Source of the DNA: Palsa-504 sp050698735
GTDB lineage: Bacteria > Actinomycetota > Actinomycetes > Streptosporangiales > Streptosporangiaceae
Direction of reading: 5' to 3'
NCBI GenBank assembly: GCA_050698735.1
Contig: JBOHCG010000186.1
Location: 1-12,501, forward strand
DNA length: 12,501 nt
Part shown: positions 6,798 to 12,501 of the stretch, one piece after another
Layout of the letters: the number at the start of each line of letters is the position of its first letter
How positions within the stretch are numbered: the first letter of the stretch is position 1
Program-made: the position numbers and the translations under genes
Notes under the pieces: model-generated
What the model was told of the DNA's origin: nothing
What the model saw: only the letters and a program-made list of their open reading frames with translations
The model's database searches: none

Positions 6798-7349
6798 TCA
6801 GGATGCTCGGCGAGCAGTGATCCCGAGGTAATCGTTGACAGGAATCGCCTGCGCTAGCGCGGAGTCGCGCCACTGCAGGTGGTCGCGGACCGCGCGCGGA
6901 TCGTCCAGCAGCTCGGCGCGGTGGAAGACCCCTGCGCTGTCGTAGCGCAGCACCCAGACGTCGCGGTCATCGAACAACCAGTAGTCCTCGTGCGGAACCC
7001 CGGCGGGCCAAGTGCCCGGCGGGACGCTGATAATGCGGATGTCATCCCTGGCGGCGGCCATGACCGGGTAAGCCGCCAGCTCAAACCGGGTGTAGTCGCT
7101 AGGCGGCTCGATGATGACCCGGACCCGGGACATGGACCGCCCTGCGCCGGTCTGCTTCCTGGCCATCCCGGTCCACCAGGACAGGTTGATCTGCGGATCC
7201 TGCCCCGCGCAGAACCGGGTGAATGCTTCCCGCTCGTCTGGGTCGGTGTAGTGCTGGAGAGCCTCGAGCCGGTAGGCGCTGCGGGTGAAGCCCGTAAACA
7301 GCGCGACCCATTCCCTGCTGGCGAGGGACGTGATAACGCGCCCGGCCAT
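6798..7349 (-). CDS. DUF6879 family protein
   Basis: The 183-aa soluble protein shows the features of DUF6879. It has an N-terminal helical part (TRSAYRLEALQHYTDPDERE) and a beta-rich middle (RVRVIIEPPSDYTRFELAAY). The conserved aromatic/acidic end region follows (HEDYWLFDDRDVWVLRYDSA) and runs into VFHRAELLDDPRAV. Members of this family sit next to XRE/DUF5753 regulators in many actinomycetes; their biochemical role is unknown. Its ATG shares one base with the stop of the gene before it (TGATG), so the two are translationally coupled. It may act as the partner, or effector, of the regulator encoded next, in place of DUF397; this is inference from gene order. Confidence 0.85.
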   Translation of the reverse strand: MAGRVITSLASREWVALFTGFTRSAYRLEALQHYTDPDEREAFTRFCAGQDPQINLSWWTGMARKQTGAGRSMSRVRVIIEPPSDYTRFELAAYPVMAAARDDIRIISVPPGTWPAGVPHEDYWLFDDRDVWVLRYDSAGVFHRAELLDDPRAVRDHLQWRDSALAQAIPVNDYLGITARRAS

Positions 7350-7624
7350 CAGAGTGCCTTCGCTGCCAGGAACGCCTCAAGGCGCCCGGCCAGATCGTCG
7401 TCGCCGTGCTCGGTGGCGTACTTGGCGACGCCGCGGAACACGGTCTCTGTGGGGATTGCGACGGCGGTTTCGTCGTCAAGCAACTCAAGCAGTTCTGCGG
7501 TCTCCTCGACGCTGAGCACCTTTCCCTGGCTGATCATCCGCGCCGGGTCGTCGGTGCCGTAGAGCGCCGGGCAGCCGCCGCTGGTCACGGAGTCGTCGTC
7601 CTTCGCGAGCCTGTGTAGCACCAT
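7349..7624 (-). CDS. small acidic hypothetical protein heading the regulator operon
   Basis: The 91-aa protein begins MVLHRLAKDDDSVTSGGCPA. The SGGCPALYGTDDP block with one cysteine is followed by strand/turn motifs (SQGKVLSVEETAELLELLDD, AVAIPTETVF) and a helical C-terminus. Proteins of this look commonly precede DUF6879 genes in actinomycetes; none has a function I can name. The ATG at 7624 has a perfect GGAGG 5 bp upstream. It is the first gene of the operon and couples to DUF6879 by TGATG. It is short, acidic and co-transcribed with an antitoxin-like regulator, which fits a component of a small regulatory or toxin-antitoxin-like module, but nothing in the sequence proves that. Confidence 0.75.
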   Translation of the reverse strand: MVLHRLAKDDDSVTSGGCPALYGTDDPARMISQGKVLSVEETAELLELLDDETAVAIPTETVFRGVAKYATEHGDDDLAGRLEAFLAAKAL

Positions 7625-7648
7625 GTCGTCCTCCCCTTGGGGACAGGG

Positions 7649-7654
7649 ATTCTA
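7649..7654 (-). promoter_or_regulatory. candidate -10 box for the minus-strand regulator operon
   Basis: The minus strand reads TAGAAT here (5 of 6 to TATAAT), 25 bp upstream of the ATG at 7624, with the ribosome binding site in between. No good -35 hexamer is seen at 16-18 bp. It would give a very short leader. Confidence 0.3.
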
Positions 7655-7713
7655 TCTGTTCTCTATGCTCGCGCAGCCGATGCGCAGAAGGCCAGAGCAA
7701 ACCTGGATCGAGG

Positions 7714-7748
7714 TAATACTTATATTATCTCTCTCGCACGCATATTAT
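7714..7748 (+). promoter_or_regulatory. A+T-rich core of the divergent promoter region
   Basis: TAATA (7714-7718) and TATTA (7723-7727) form a small palindrome, and TATTAT at 7743-7748 could be a -10 box for the plus-strand operon. This is the most A+T-rich patch around the divergent start region. It is a plausible binding site for the XRE regulator encoded alongside. Confidence 0.3.
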
Positions 7749-7768
7749 GTGAAGGCCAACACAAGAGC

Positions 7769-7805
7769 GGGCCGCCATCGGCGCTAGTGACGCCTCCGGC
7801 GGCCC
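7769..7805 (+). promoter_or_regulatory. nested hairpin in the leader of the transfer operon
   Basis: GGGCCGCC at 7769-7776 pairs perfectly with GGCGGCCC at 7798-7805. Inside the loop, GGCG (7780-7783) pairs with CGCC (7791-7794). The structure lies between the putative promoter and the ATG at 7842 and may act as an attenuator or terminator that sets expression of the transfer genes. Confidence 0.45.
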
Positions 7806-7841
7806 TTGATCACCCATCCGAGCTACCGGACAGGAGACCCG

Positions 7842-8381
7842 ATGCACACCGTAACGAGTGCCGTGCCGGACACGGCAACTACCCGCGCTGGCCGCGCCGC
7901 AGTGGCCCGGGCATTCCCCGGCCGCCCGGAGGCGGTCGGCGAGGTCCGGGCCTGGGTCGCTGAGATCCTGGCCGGTTCCCCGGCGGTCGCCGACGCCGGG
8001 CTGATGGCCAGCGAGCTGGCCACGAACGCGATCCTGCACTCGGCCTCGGGCCTTCCTGGCGGCAAGTTCACCGTGGAGGCCAGCGCCGCCGGCGGCACGG
8101 CGCGCATCGACATCATCGACGAAGGCGCGCTGCCGCCCGGCGCCGGGCGGTCCGCTGGCCTCGGCCAGGGCACGGTGATCGTCCGCGAACTCGCCGACGC
8201 CTTCGGCGCCGATGGCCCTGACCGCTGGTTCACGGTAGGGACGGCCGGGCGCTCTGCGCCGGCGCTGGCTGACGCCTACCGGGCCGCCGAGCTGGAGGAG
8301 GCCGTGCACCTCGGCTACCTCCGGCGGCCCGGCGCCGGAGCCGGGCTCCAGGCCGAGGCCGAGCTCGAGGCAGGCCTGTGA
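7842..8381 (+). CDS. ATP-binding regulator of the RsbW/anti-sigma kinase type (HATPase_c)
   Basis: The 179-aa protein is a compact GHKL ATPase domain. The N-box is at 57-66 (ASELATNAILHS, with E58 and N62), the G1 box is DEG at 93-95, and the G2 segment is GLGQGTVIVRELADAF at 106-121. A WFTV beta strand follows, then a C-terminal Ala/Glu-rich helical tail. Such stand-alone domains act as serine kinases on STAS proteins and/or as anti-sigma factors; genes for them often accompany XRE/DUF5753 regulators in actinomycetes. The ATG at 7842 is chosen over 7806 because aggaga lies 6 bp upstream and the domain starts after it. It heads the plus-strand operon and overlaps the next gene by TGATG. Confidence 0.85.
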   Translation: MHTVTSAVPDTATTRAGRAAVARAFPGRPEAVGEVRAWVAEILAGSPAVADAGLMASELATNAILHSASGLPGGKFTVEASAAGGTARIDIIDEGALPPGAGRSAGLGQGTVIVRELADAFGADGPDRWFTVGTAGRSAPALADAYRAAELEEAVHLGYLRRPGAGAGLQAEAELEAGL

Positions 8382-8635
8382 TGGACGGCCCGCAGCACTG
8401 GGCAGAGGCCGACCTGATCCTCACCGGCGATCCGTGCGAATACGGCTGCCCGCATTCAGGCTGCGCGCACGAATTGCGGATGATCGCCCGCGCCCAGGTG
8501 CACGCGACCCTCGCCCGGACCGCCCTCGCCGCAGCCGCCGAGTCCGTGCGGCTCGGCGTGCTTCCCCCGGCCGCGCTGGAGGCCTGGCGGGACGTGGCAG
8601 CCGGACCCGAGCCCGGACCGGAGGCCAGGCTATGA
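8381..8635 (+). CDS. small hypothetical protein with a Cys/His cluster
   Basis: The 84-aa product has a likely metal-binding cluster at residues 19-30 (CEYGCPHSGCAH: C19, C23, C28, H30). A long Ala/Arg helix and a Pro/Glu tail follow. The start at 8381 shares a base with the preceding stop (TGATG); a GTG at 8378 directly before it is an alternative. The end overlaps the next start as ATGA. I do not recognise a characterised family. Confidence 0.65.
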   Translation: MDGPQHWAEADLILTGDPCEYGCPHSGCAHELRMIARAQVHATLARTALAAAAESVRLGVLPPAALEAWRDVAAGPEPGPEARL

Positions 8636-8943
8636 CTGCCCCCGGCCTCCCGGCCTCCGGTGCCCCGGTTCCCTACTGGCCCGCTTACCTGCCTGTCCAG
8701 GCGGCGCCGCCGGTCCCGTACCGGCTGACCCCGCTCGCCGAGGCGGTCCTGGACGAAGCCGCTCCGTATCCGACTTTCGATGATGACCCCGCGCGGTGGG
8801 GTCTGCGGCCTGAGCCGCCGATGACCGATGCCGACCTGGCGGCGGCCGCCGGGCTCGGCGCATGGGGTCCGCGCGGCCCGTCCGCAAGTTACGCCGAGTG
8901 GGCCGCCGAGGGCCGGGAGCCGGAACCGGAGGCCGGACCGTGA
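8632..8943 (+). CDS. small Pro/Ala-rich hypothetical protein
   Basis: The 103-aa product starts at the ATG in an ATGA overlap. Its composition is rich in Pro, Ala, Tyr and acidic residues (for example YWPAYLPVQAAPPVPYRLTP and MTDADLAAAAGLGAWGPRGP). There is no Cys cluster and no membrane segment. It ends SASYAEWAAEGREPEPEAGP. Codon use and the strict coupling on both sides support it as real. The family is not recognised. Confidence 0.6.
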   Translation: MTAPGLPASGAPVPYWPAYLPVQAAPPVPYRLTPLAEAVLDEAAPYPTFDDDPARWGLRPEPPMTDADLAAAAGLGAWGPRGPSASYAEWAAEGREPEPEAGP

Positions 8944-9161
8944 CCGGACTGGCGGCCAGCCTGACTCACGAATGCCCGGCCCCGGTCTGCACCGACCAGG
9001 TCGACCCGGACATGCTCATGTGCCCCGCGCACTGGCGCCAGGTCCCGAAGCCGATCCGCCGCGCCGTGTGGATCGCCTGGAACCGCGGCGCGGGCGCGGG
9101 CAGCCGCGCCCACGTGGCGGCCATGCGCGCGGCCATAGGGGCGCTGAGCCGTGCCGCCTGA
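8940..9161 (+). CDS. small zinc-finger-like protein
   Basis: The 73-aa product starts with GTG in a GTGA overlap, with GGAGG 7 bp upstream. C12, C17, C28 and H31 (C-x4-C-x10-C-x2-H) form a probable zinc site, followed by WRQVPKPIRRAVWIAWNRG and a helical tail. Proteins of this look recur in actinomycete plasmids, phages and integrative elements; their role is unknown. The GTG at 8940 is preferred over the upstream ATG at 8862 because of the coupling and the motif position. Confidence 0.65.
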   Translation: MTGLAASLTHECPAPVCTDQVDPDMLMCPAHWRQVPKPIRRAVWIAWNRGAGAGSRAHVAAMRAAIGALSRAA

Positions 9162-9189
9162 CCTGACTGATTCCCGTCTTCCCGTTCTA

Positions 9190-9235
9190 CCCCGGCCCGC
9201 TGCGAGCTTTCTCAGGGCGCAGCTGCGGGCCGGGG
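9190..9235 (+). terminator. 11-bp hairpin in the only gap of the transfer operon
   Basis: CCCCGGCCCGC at 9190-9200 pairs perfectly with GCGGGCCGGGG at 9225-9235. GCTGCG/CGCAGC inside offers an alternative pairing. It lies in the 114-bp gap between the small Cys protein and the membrane protein gene, so it is either a terminator or an attenuator separating early small genes from transfer genes. Confidence 0.5.
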
Positions 9236-9275
9236 CCTTCGCATCTCCCCAGCACGGACCCGGAGGTCCCCGCCG

Positions 9276-10205
9276 ATGAGCGTTTCCAGCCTTCCACGCA
9301 ACGATTTCCGCGCGGCGTCCGGCCTCGCGGCCTGGCAGCCCGGGCAGCTGCCCGCCGATCCGCCGCGCGGTCCGGGCCTTTTCGAGGTCACCCGGGCCAG
9401 CGGCGAGCGGCTGACCACCAACGTCCGCCGCCTGGCGGGCGCCGACCGGACCCCGGGGTCCGTGCTGATCGCCGCGGCGGCGTGGCTGCTCGCGCTGATC
9501 GGCGGCGGCGCGCTGTACGTCTCCTACAGCGCCCAGTACGCCTACATCTTCGCGGCCCGGCACCAGGACGCGGCGAGCATCATCGAGGCGCTCCTGCTCG
9601 ACCTGCTGATGATCGTGTTCACGCTGCTCGCGCTCGGCCTGTCGCGGGCCGGGAAGTCCAGCCGCACCGAGCGGGCGCTGATCCTGGCCTGCGCCGCCGC
9701 GTCGGCGTACATGAACGTGTCCGCCGCCGATACCGCGTCGCCCCGCAGCATCGCCGCCTACGCGGTCGCGCCCATCGCCCTGGCCGTGGTCGTGGACCGG
9801 GTCGTGGCGGTGATCCGCCGTCACGTCCTGGCCGATGCGGAGGCCTCGGCATGGACTGCCCTCGGCCGCGTCCTGGCGGGCGCTGCGCGGCTTTCCCGCC
9901 TCGTCCTGCTGTACTCGCTGCGGTTCGCCCTCGCCCCGCCTGAGACGGCCAGGGGGCTGCGCCGCGCGGTGCTCGACGCGGCGCCGCTGCCCGCTCTGGC
10001 CGCGGCGGAGAAGCCGCACGAGATCGGGCCGCCGCCGACCAAGAAGGCGGCGCTGCTGGCGCTGTACCGGGCTCACCCGGACTACGGCCACCGCGCGAAG
10101 GTCAGCCAGGTCGCAAGGGAACTTGCCCCGAAGGCGGAGCTGCAATGGGGCACGGCGAGGGCTTACCTCGCCGACGAGCTCGCAAGCAAGGAAGAGGCGA
10201 GCTGA
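9276..10205 (+). CDS. DUF2637 membrane protein (SpdB-like, plasmid spread/transfer)
   Basis: The 309-aa protein has four predicted membrane helices at about 62-84, 104-122, 132-150 and 158-178. The first carries the DUF2637-like motif GALYVSYSAQYAYIFA. The N-terminal 60 residues are soluble. The C-terminal part (about 240-305) is a cytosolic helical or winged-helix-like segment (KKAALLALYRAHPDYGHRAK). DUF2637 proteins are encoded next to transfer genes in Streptomyces plasmids and integrative elements, where Spd proteins help the incoming element spread along mycelium. GGAGG lies 9 bp before the ATG. Its stop overlaps the HNH gene start (TGATG). Confidence 0.8.
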   Translation: MSVSSLPRNDFRAASGLAAWQPGQLPADPPRGPGLFEVTRASGERLTTNVRRLAGADRTPGSVLIAAAAWLLALIGGGALYVSYSAQYAYIFAARHQDAASIIEALLLDLLMIVFTLLALGLSRAGKSSRTERALILACAAASAYMNVSAADTASPRSIAAYAVAPIALAVVVDRVVAVIRRHVLADAEASAWTALGRVLAGAARLSRLVLLYSLRFALAPPETARGLRRAVLDAAPLPALAAAEKPHEIGPPPTKKAALLALYRAHPDYGHRAKVSQVARELAPKAELQWGTARAYLADELASKEEAS

Positions 10206-10966
10206 TGACTTGCGACGTATGCGGCCAGCCGACCAGCAGCCAGTTCAAGGTCTGTCGGCGCACTCTGGCCTGCCAGCAGGAACAGCGTTACCGGCGCGGA
10301 GTAGTACCGCGCCCTCGTAGGTGCGAGCTGTGCGGGGGTCCCGTGCGCGCCCAGAGCCGGAGCCGGTTCTGTCTTCGGAATCCGGGCTGTATCCGGGCGC
10401 GCGATCGTGGCCGCCGCCCGGATCGCCGTTGTTTTGCGGACTGCGAAGTGTGCGGGAAGCCGACCACCAGCAAGGAACGTGTATGCACCCGGTCACCTGC
10501 ATGCATCCGGGAACGGGACCGGCGGCGCCGGCTCAATGACCTGGGCCGCAAAAAGTCCGCCGCGCAAATGCGCGCCTGGAAGCGGCAGGCGGGCCGCGCG
10601 TGTCGCTATGCGCGCTCGCGCGGGTGCACCGAACATGCCCTGATCGGCCAGCTTTCCTGTGCAGCGCATTACGCCGACGATATGCGCCGCTATCAGGCTC
10701 GCCGCCGGGCCCGGCTTAACCGTCAGCTAGCGGCCCGGCAAAGCTGGCTGTGCCCTTGGTGCGGCCTCGTCCTGCCGCCCGACCTTGCCGATACGCATCA
10801 AGATCACGTCTGGCCGCTCGCCCGCGGCGGCCCTGATGAGGACTGGAATCTGCAGCTGCTCCATGGCAGGTGCAATCACGTGAAAGGCGACCGGCTGACC
10901 GCCGCCGCCATCGCTCTCGCCGCCCGGCACGGATGGCGGCTCGAGCTTGGGGGCAGGGCGTCATGA
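10205..10966 (+). CDS. HNH endonuclease-like protein with three tandem Cys4 modules
   Basis: The 253-aa protein has three similar modules: C3/C6/C17/C23, C40/C43/C56/C62 and C80/C83/C94/C100, all C-x2-C-x(10-12)-C-x5-C and each followed by an Arg-rich stretch. A further Cys/His set lies at C133, C141, C152 and H155. The HNH domain occupies 181-230. It has CPWC (C183, C186), then DHVWPLARGG with H201, N215 in NLQLL, and HGRCNHVKGD (H220, C223, H225), where a His replaces the first Cys of the usual second Cys pair. HNH proteins cut DNA. In a transfer operon this one might nick or process the element, or act as a defence or homing function. The ATG in TGATG overlap is chosen over the in-frame ATG at 10145. 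Confidence 0.8.
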   Translation: MTCDVCGQPTSSQFKVCRRTLACQQEQRYRRGVVPRPRRCELCGGPVRAQSRSRFCLRNPGCIRARDRGRRPDRRCFADCEVCGKPTTSKERVCTRSPACIRERDRRRRLNDLGRKKSAAQMRAWKRQAGRACRYARSRGCTEHALIGQLSCAAHYADDMRRYQARRRARLNRQLAARQSWLCPWCGLVLPPDLADTHQDHVWPLARGGPDEDWNLQLLHGRCNHVKGDRLTAAAIALAARHGWRLELGGRAS

Positions 10967-11184
10967 CCTACCTCGAGAGGACTACCGTCACCGAGCTGGC
11001 CGCCGAGTACCGCGCGGCGATCGACCGCGGCGACCTGACCGCGGAGGGCATGTACGCGATCGCGTTCAACGCCGGCTTCGCCCGCCGCGGCGACTGCCGC
11101 GAGTGCTGGCCGCCGTGCAGGAGCCGCTACAGGTGGGCCATGCGGGGCGCGGCACTGCGCGAGGCGACGCGAGGTGAGTCATGA
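10963..11184 (+). CDS. small hypothetical protein with a Cys cluster
   Basis: The 73-aa product starts at an ATGA overlap with the HNH gene and ends in an ATGA overlap with the coupling ATPase gene. Residues 1-44 are helical (TVTELAAEYRAAIDRGDLTA). Then come C45, C48 and C52 (DCRECWPPC) and a basic tail with RSRYRWAMRG. The tight coupling points to a role with the transfer ATPase. The family is not recognised. Confidence 0.65.
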   Translation: MTYLERTTVTELAAEYRAAIDRGDLTAEGMYAIAFNAGFARRGDCRECWPPCRSRYRWAMRGAALREATRGES

Positions 11185-12501
11185 TCCCCGCCGTCCCCGC
11201 CCTCCTCGCCCTGGCGGTGGCTGCTGTCGTGTTCCTGCGCGTCACGGTGTTCTCCGGCAGCCAGGTCCGGTCGATGCGGTGGCGGATCCGGCTGCACCTG
11301 CACCCGGGGCCTGGGTTCGCCTCGTTCGCGGAACTGTGGTGCCGCTGGTCGCGGCATGCGGCGATCGGCCACGGCCGCCGCGCGCGGCCGGGGCTGCGGC
11401 TGCGGCACCGGCTGACGGCCCGCACGACGGACTACGCGGTGCGCCTTGGCCGGGGCCAGTGGTTCCGCCGCGCGTATGGCCGCCTGGAGGACCAGGTCCT
11501 CGTCTGCGCCGCCCCCCGGACAGGCAAGTCCGGCCTGGTCGCCGACCGGATCCTCGATCACCCCGGCCCGGTGCTGGCGACGTCGACCCGGGCCGACCTG
11601 TACGAGTCGACGGCCGGTGCCCGGCTCCGCCGCGGCCCGGTGCACGTGTTCAACCCGCAGGGCACCGGCGGCGTCCCGTCGACCCTGCAGTGGGATCTCC
11701 TCGGCCCGTGCCGGGACCTGGTGATGGCCCGCCGGATGGCGAGCTGGCTCAAGGTCCCCGGCATCAGCGGTGATCTCCGCTGGTTCGAGCAGAAAGGCGA
11801 CGTCGCGCTGGCGGCGCTGCTGTGGGCCGCCGCGGTGACCGGCCGGTCGATCCTGGACGTGTACGAGTGGGTGCAGCTGCACGGCCACGTGACGTGCCTG
11901 GAGATCCTGGCAGGCCACCCGGGCAGCTCGCGGCAGTTGTTCGCCGTCGTCAAGAGGATGTTCGAGGAGAACCGCACCTCCGGGTCGATCCGCGACACCG
12001 TCGACCTGACGCTCTCGTGGTCGATCCTTCCCGGCCTCGCCGAGGCGGTCACCCCAGGTCCCGGCGAGGGATTCAGCGCCTCGGACTTCACCCGCGACTG
12101 CGGCACGCTGTACCTGATCGCCTCTGGCGATGACGATTCCCCGCTCACGTCGGTATTCCGGGCACTAGCGTCCTGGTGTCACTACGAGGCGGGCCTGGCG
12201 GGCAGCCGCGGCCGCCACCGGCGCCTCGACCCGCCGCTGCTGATGGCGCTGGACGAGGTGACCCAGGTCTGCCCGGTCGACCTGCCCGTGATGCTCAGCG
12301 ACTCGGCGGGCAAGGGCGTGCTCGTCACCGCCGTCTGCCACTCGGTCAGCCAGCTTGAGCACCGGTGGGGCAAGCAGGGCGCGGACACGATCTGGTCGAC
12401 GTGCGGGACCAAGGTCCTGCTCGGCGGGATCTCCGACCCCGACACGCTCGAGCGCACCTCGAAGCTGTGCGGCACCATCCGGGCCGGTGACGGTACCGGC
12501 C
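11181..12501 (+). CDS. VirD4/TraG-type conjugative coupling ATPase (partial, runs off the window)
   Basis: At least 440 residues are present and the frame is open at the window end. One N-terminal membrane helix lies at about 2-24. The Walker A motif is APRTGKSG (111-118, K116) and Walker B is LLMALDE (353-359). In between and after are features of T4SS coupling proteins: the VFNPQGTGGVPSTLQWDLL segment near 157-174, and HSVSQLEHRWGKQGADTIWS after Walker B, typical of the TraG/TraD family region contacting relaxosome proteins. Such ATPases are membrane-bound hexamers that move DNA into the transfer channel. The start at 11181 overlaps the previous stop (ATGA). It differs from the FtsK-like TraB used by classical Streptomyces plasmids. 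Confidence 0.85.
   Translation, partial: MIPAVPALLALAVAAVVFLRVTVFSGSQVRSMRWRIRLHLHPGPGFASFAELWCRWSRHAAIGHGRRARPGLRLRHRLTARTTDYAVRLGRGQWFRRAYGRLEDQVLVCAAPRTGKSGLVADRILDHPGPVLATSTRADLYESTAGARLRRGPVHVFNPQGTGGVPSTLQWDLLGPCRDLVMARRMASWLKVPGISGDLRWFEQKGDVALAALLWAAAVTGRSILDVYEWVQLHGHVTCLEILAGHPGSSRQLFAVVKRMFEENRTSGSIRDTVDLTLSWSILPGLAEAVTPGPGEGFSASDFTRDCGTLYLIASGDDDSPLTSVFRALASWCHYEAGLAGSRGRHRRLDPPLLMALDEVTQVCPVDLPVMLSDSAGKGVLVTAVCHSVSQLEHRWGKQGADTIWSTCGTKVLLGGISDPDTLERTSKLCGTIRAGDGTG

Noticed and set aside
6034..6831. Plus-strand open frame of 265 aa opposite the XRE gene
   Set aside because: The minus strand has an unmistakable helix-turn-helix and DUF5753; the opposite frame has no recognisable feature.
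8889..10145. Minus-strand open frame of 418 aa opposite the DUF2637 gene
   Set aside because: Its Arg/Gly/Gln-rich sequence has no domain, while the plus strand encodes clear membrane helices with the expected codon bias.
11127..11918. Minus-strand open frame of 263 aa opposite the coupling ATPase
   Set aside because: The plus-strand frame has Walker motifs and stays open to the window end; this one is a His/Arg/Pro-rich shadow.
1..12501. CRISPR arrays or rRNA genes
   Set aside because: No regularly spaced repeats and no rRNA-like conserved stretches were found.

Overview
The window is a GC-rich stretch of an actinomycete genome. The signs are very high third-position GC, GTG and TTG starts, and families typical of Streptomyces and its relatives (Scr1/WhiJ-like XRE regulator with DUF5753, DUF6879, DUF2637/SpdB-like membrane protein). 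It reads as the replication, regulation and transfer part of an integrative or plasmid-like conjugative element. Its left flank is a patchwork of decayed transposon pieces. No integrase, relaxase or tRNA attachment site lies inside the window, so the ends of the element were not seen.

Left flank (1-3344). Three copies of a Tn3-family-type terminal inverted repeat (tip GGGG, about 38 bp plus shared subterminal sequence) lie at 231-288, 2467-2523 and 3287-3344. The first marks the right end of an element lying mostly outside the window, next to a possible decayed tyrosine recombinase. The second and third face each other correctly and bound an 878-bp cassette. That cassette has no transposase but carries a STAS-domain (anti-anti-sigma type) gene at 2603-3001. 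Between these elements, on the minus strand, are a roughly 97-codon fragment of a Tn3 transposase catalytic domain (1340-1630), a hypothetical gene that lost its 5' end at the same junction (352-1341), and a possible small membrane protein (1672-1995).

Replication (3345-5740). A GC-hairpin-rich non-coding stretch precedes a 663-aa primase/polymerase-like (Prim-Pol, AEP) replication protein with a C-terminal winged helix. A strong hairpin terminator at 5693-5740 separates it from the convergent operon to its right.

Regulation (5908-7841). A three-gene minus-strand operon encodes a 91-aa acidic protein, a DUF6879 protein and an XRE/DUF5753 (Scr1-like) regulator. It is divergent from the plus-strand transfer operon across a 217-bp promoter region that contains an A+T-rich core and a nested leader hairpin.

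Transfer operon (7842 to beyond 12501). The order is an RsbW-like ATP-binding protein, three very small proteins, a DUF2637 four-helix membrane protein, an HNH endonuclease-like protein with three tandem Cys4 modules, a small Cys protein, and a VirD4/TraG-type coupling ATPase cut by the window end. Nearly every gene is coupled to the next by a TGATG, ATGA or GTGA overlap. The probable logic is autonomous replication by Prim-Pol, transcriptional control by the Scr1-like operon and an ATPase regulator, and DNA transfer through the membrane protein and coupling ATPase. These roles are inferred from families and context only.
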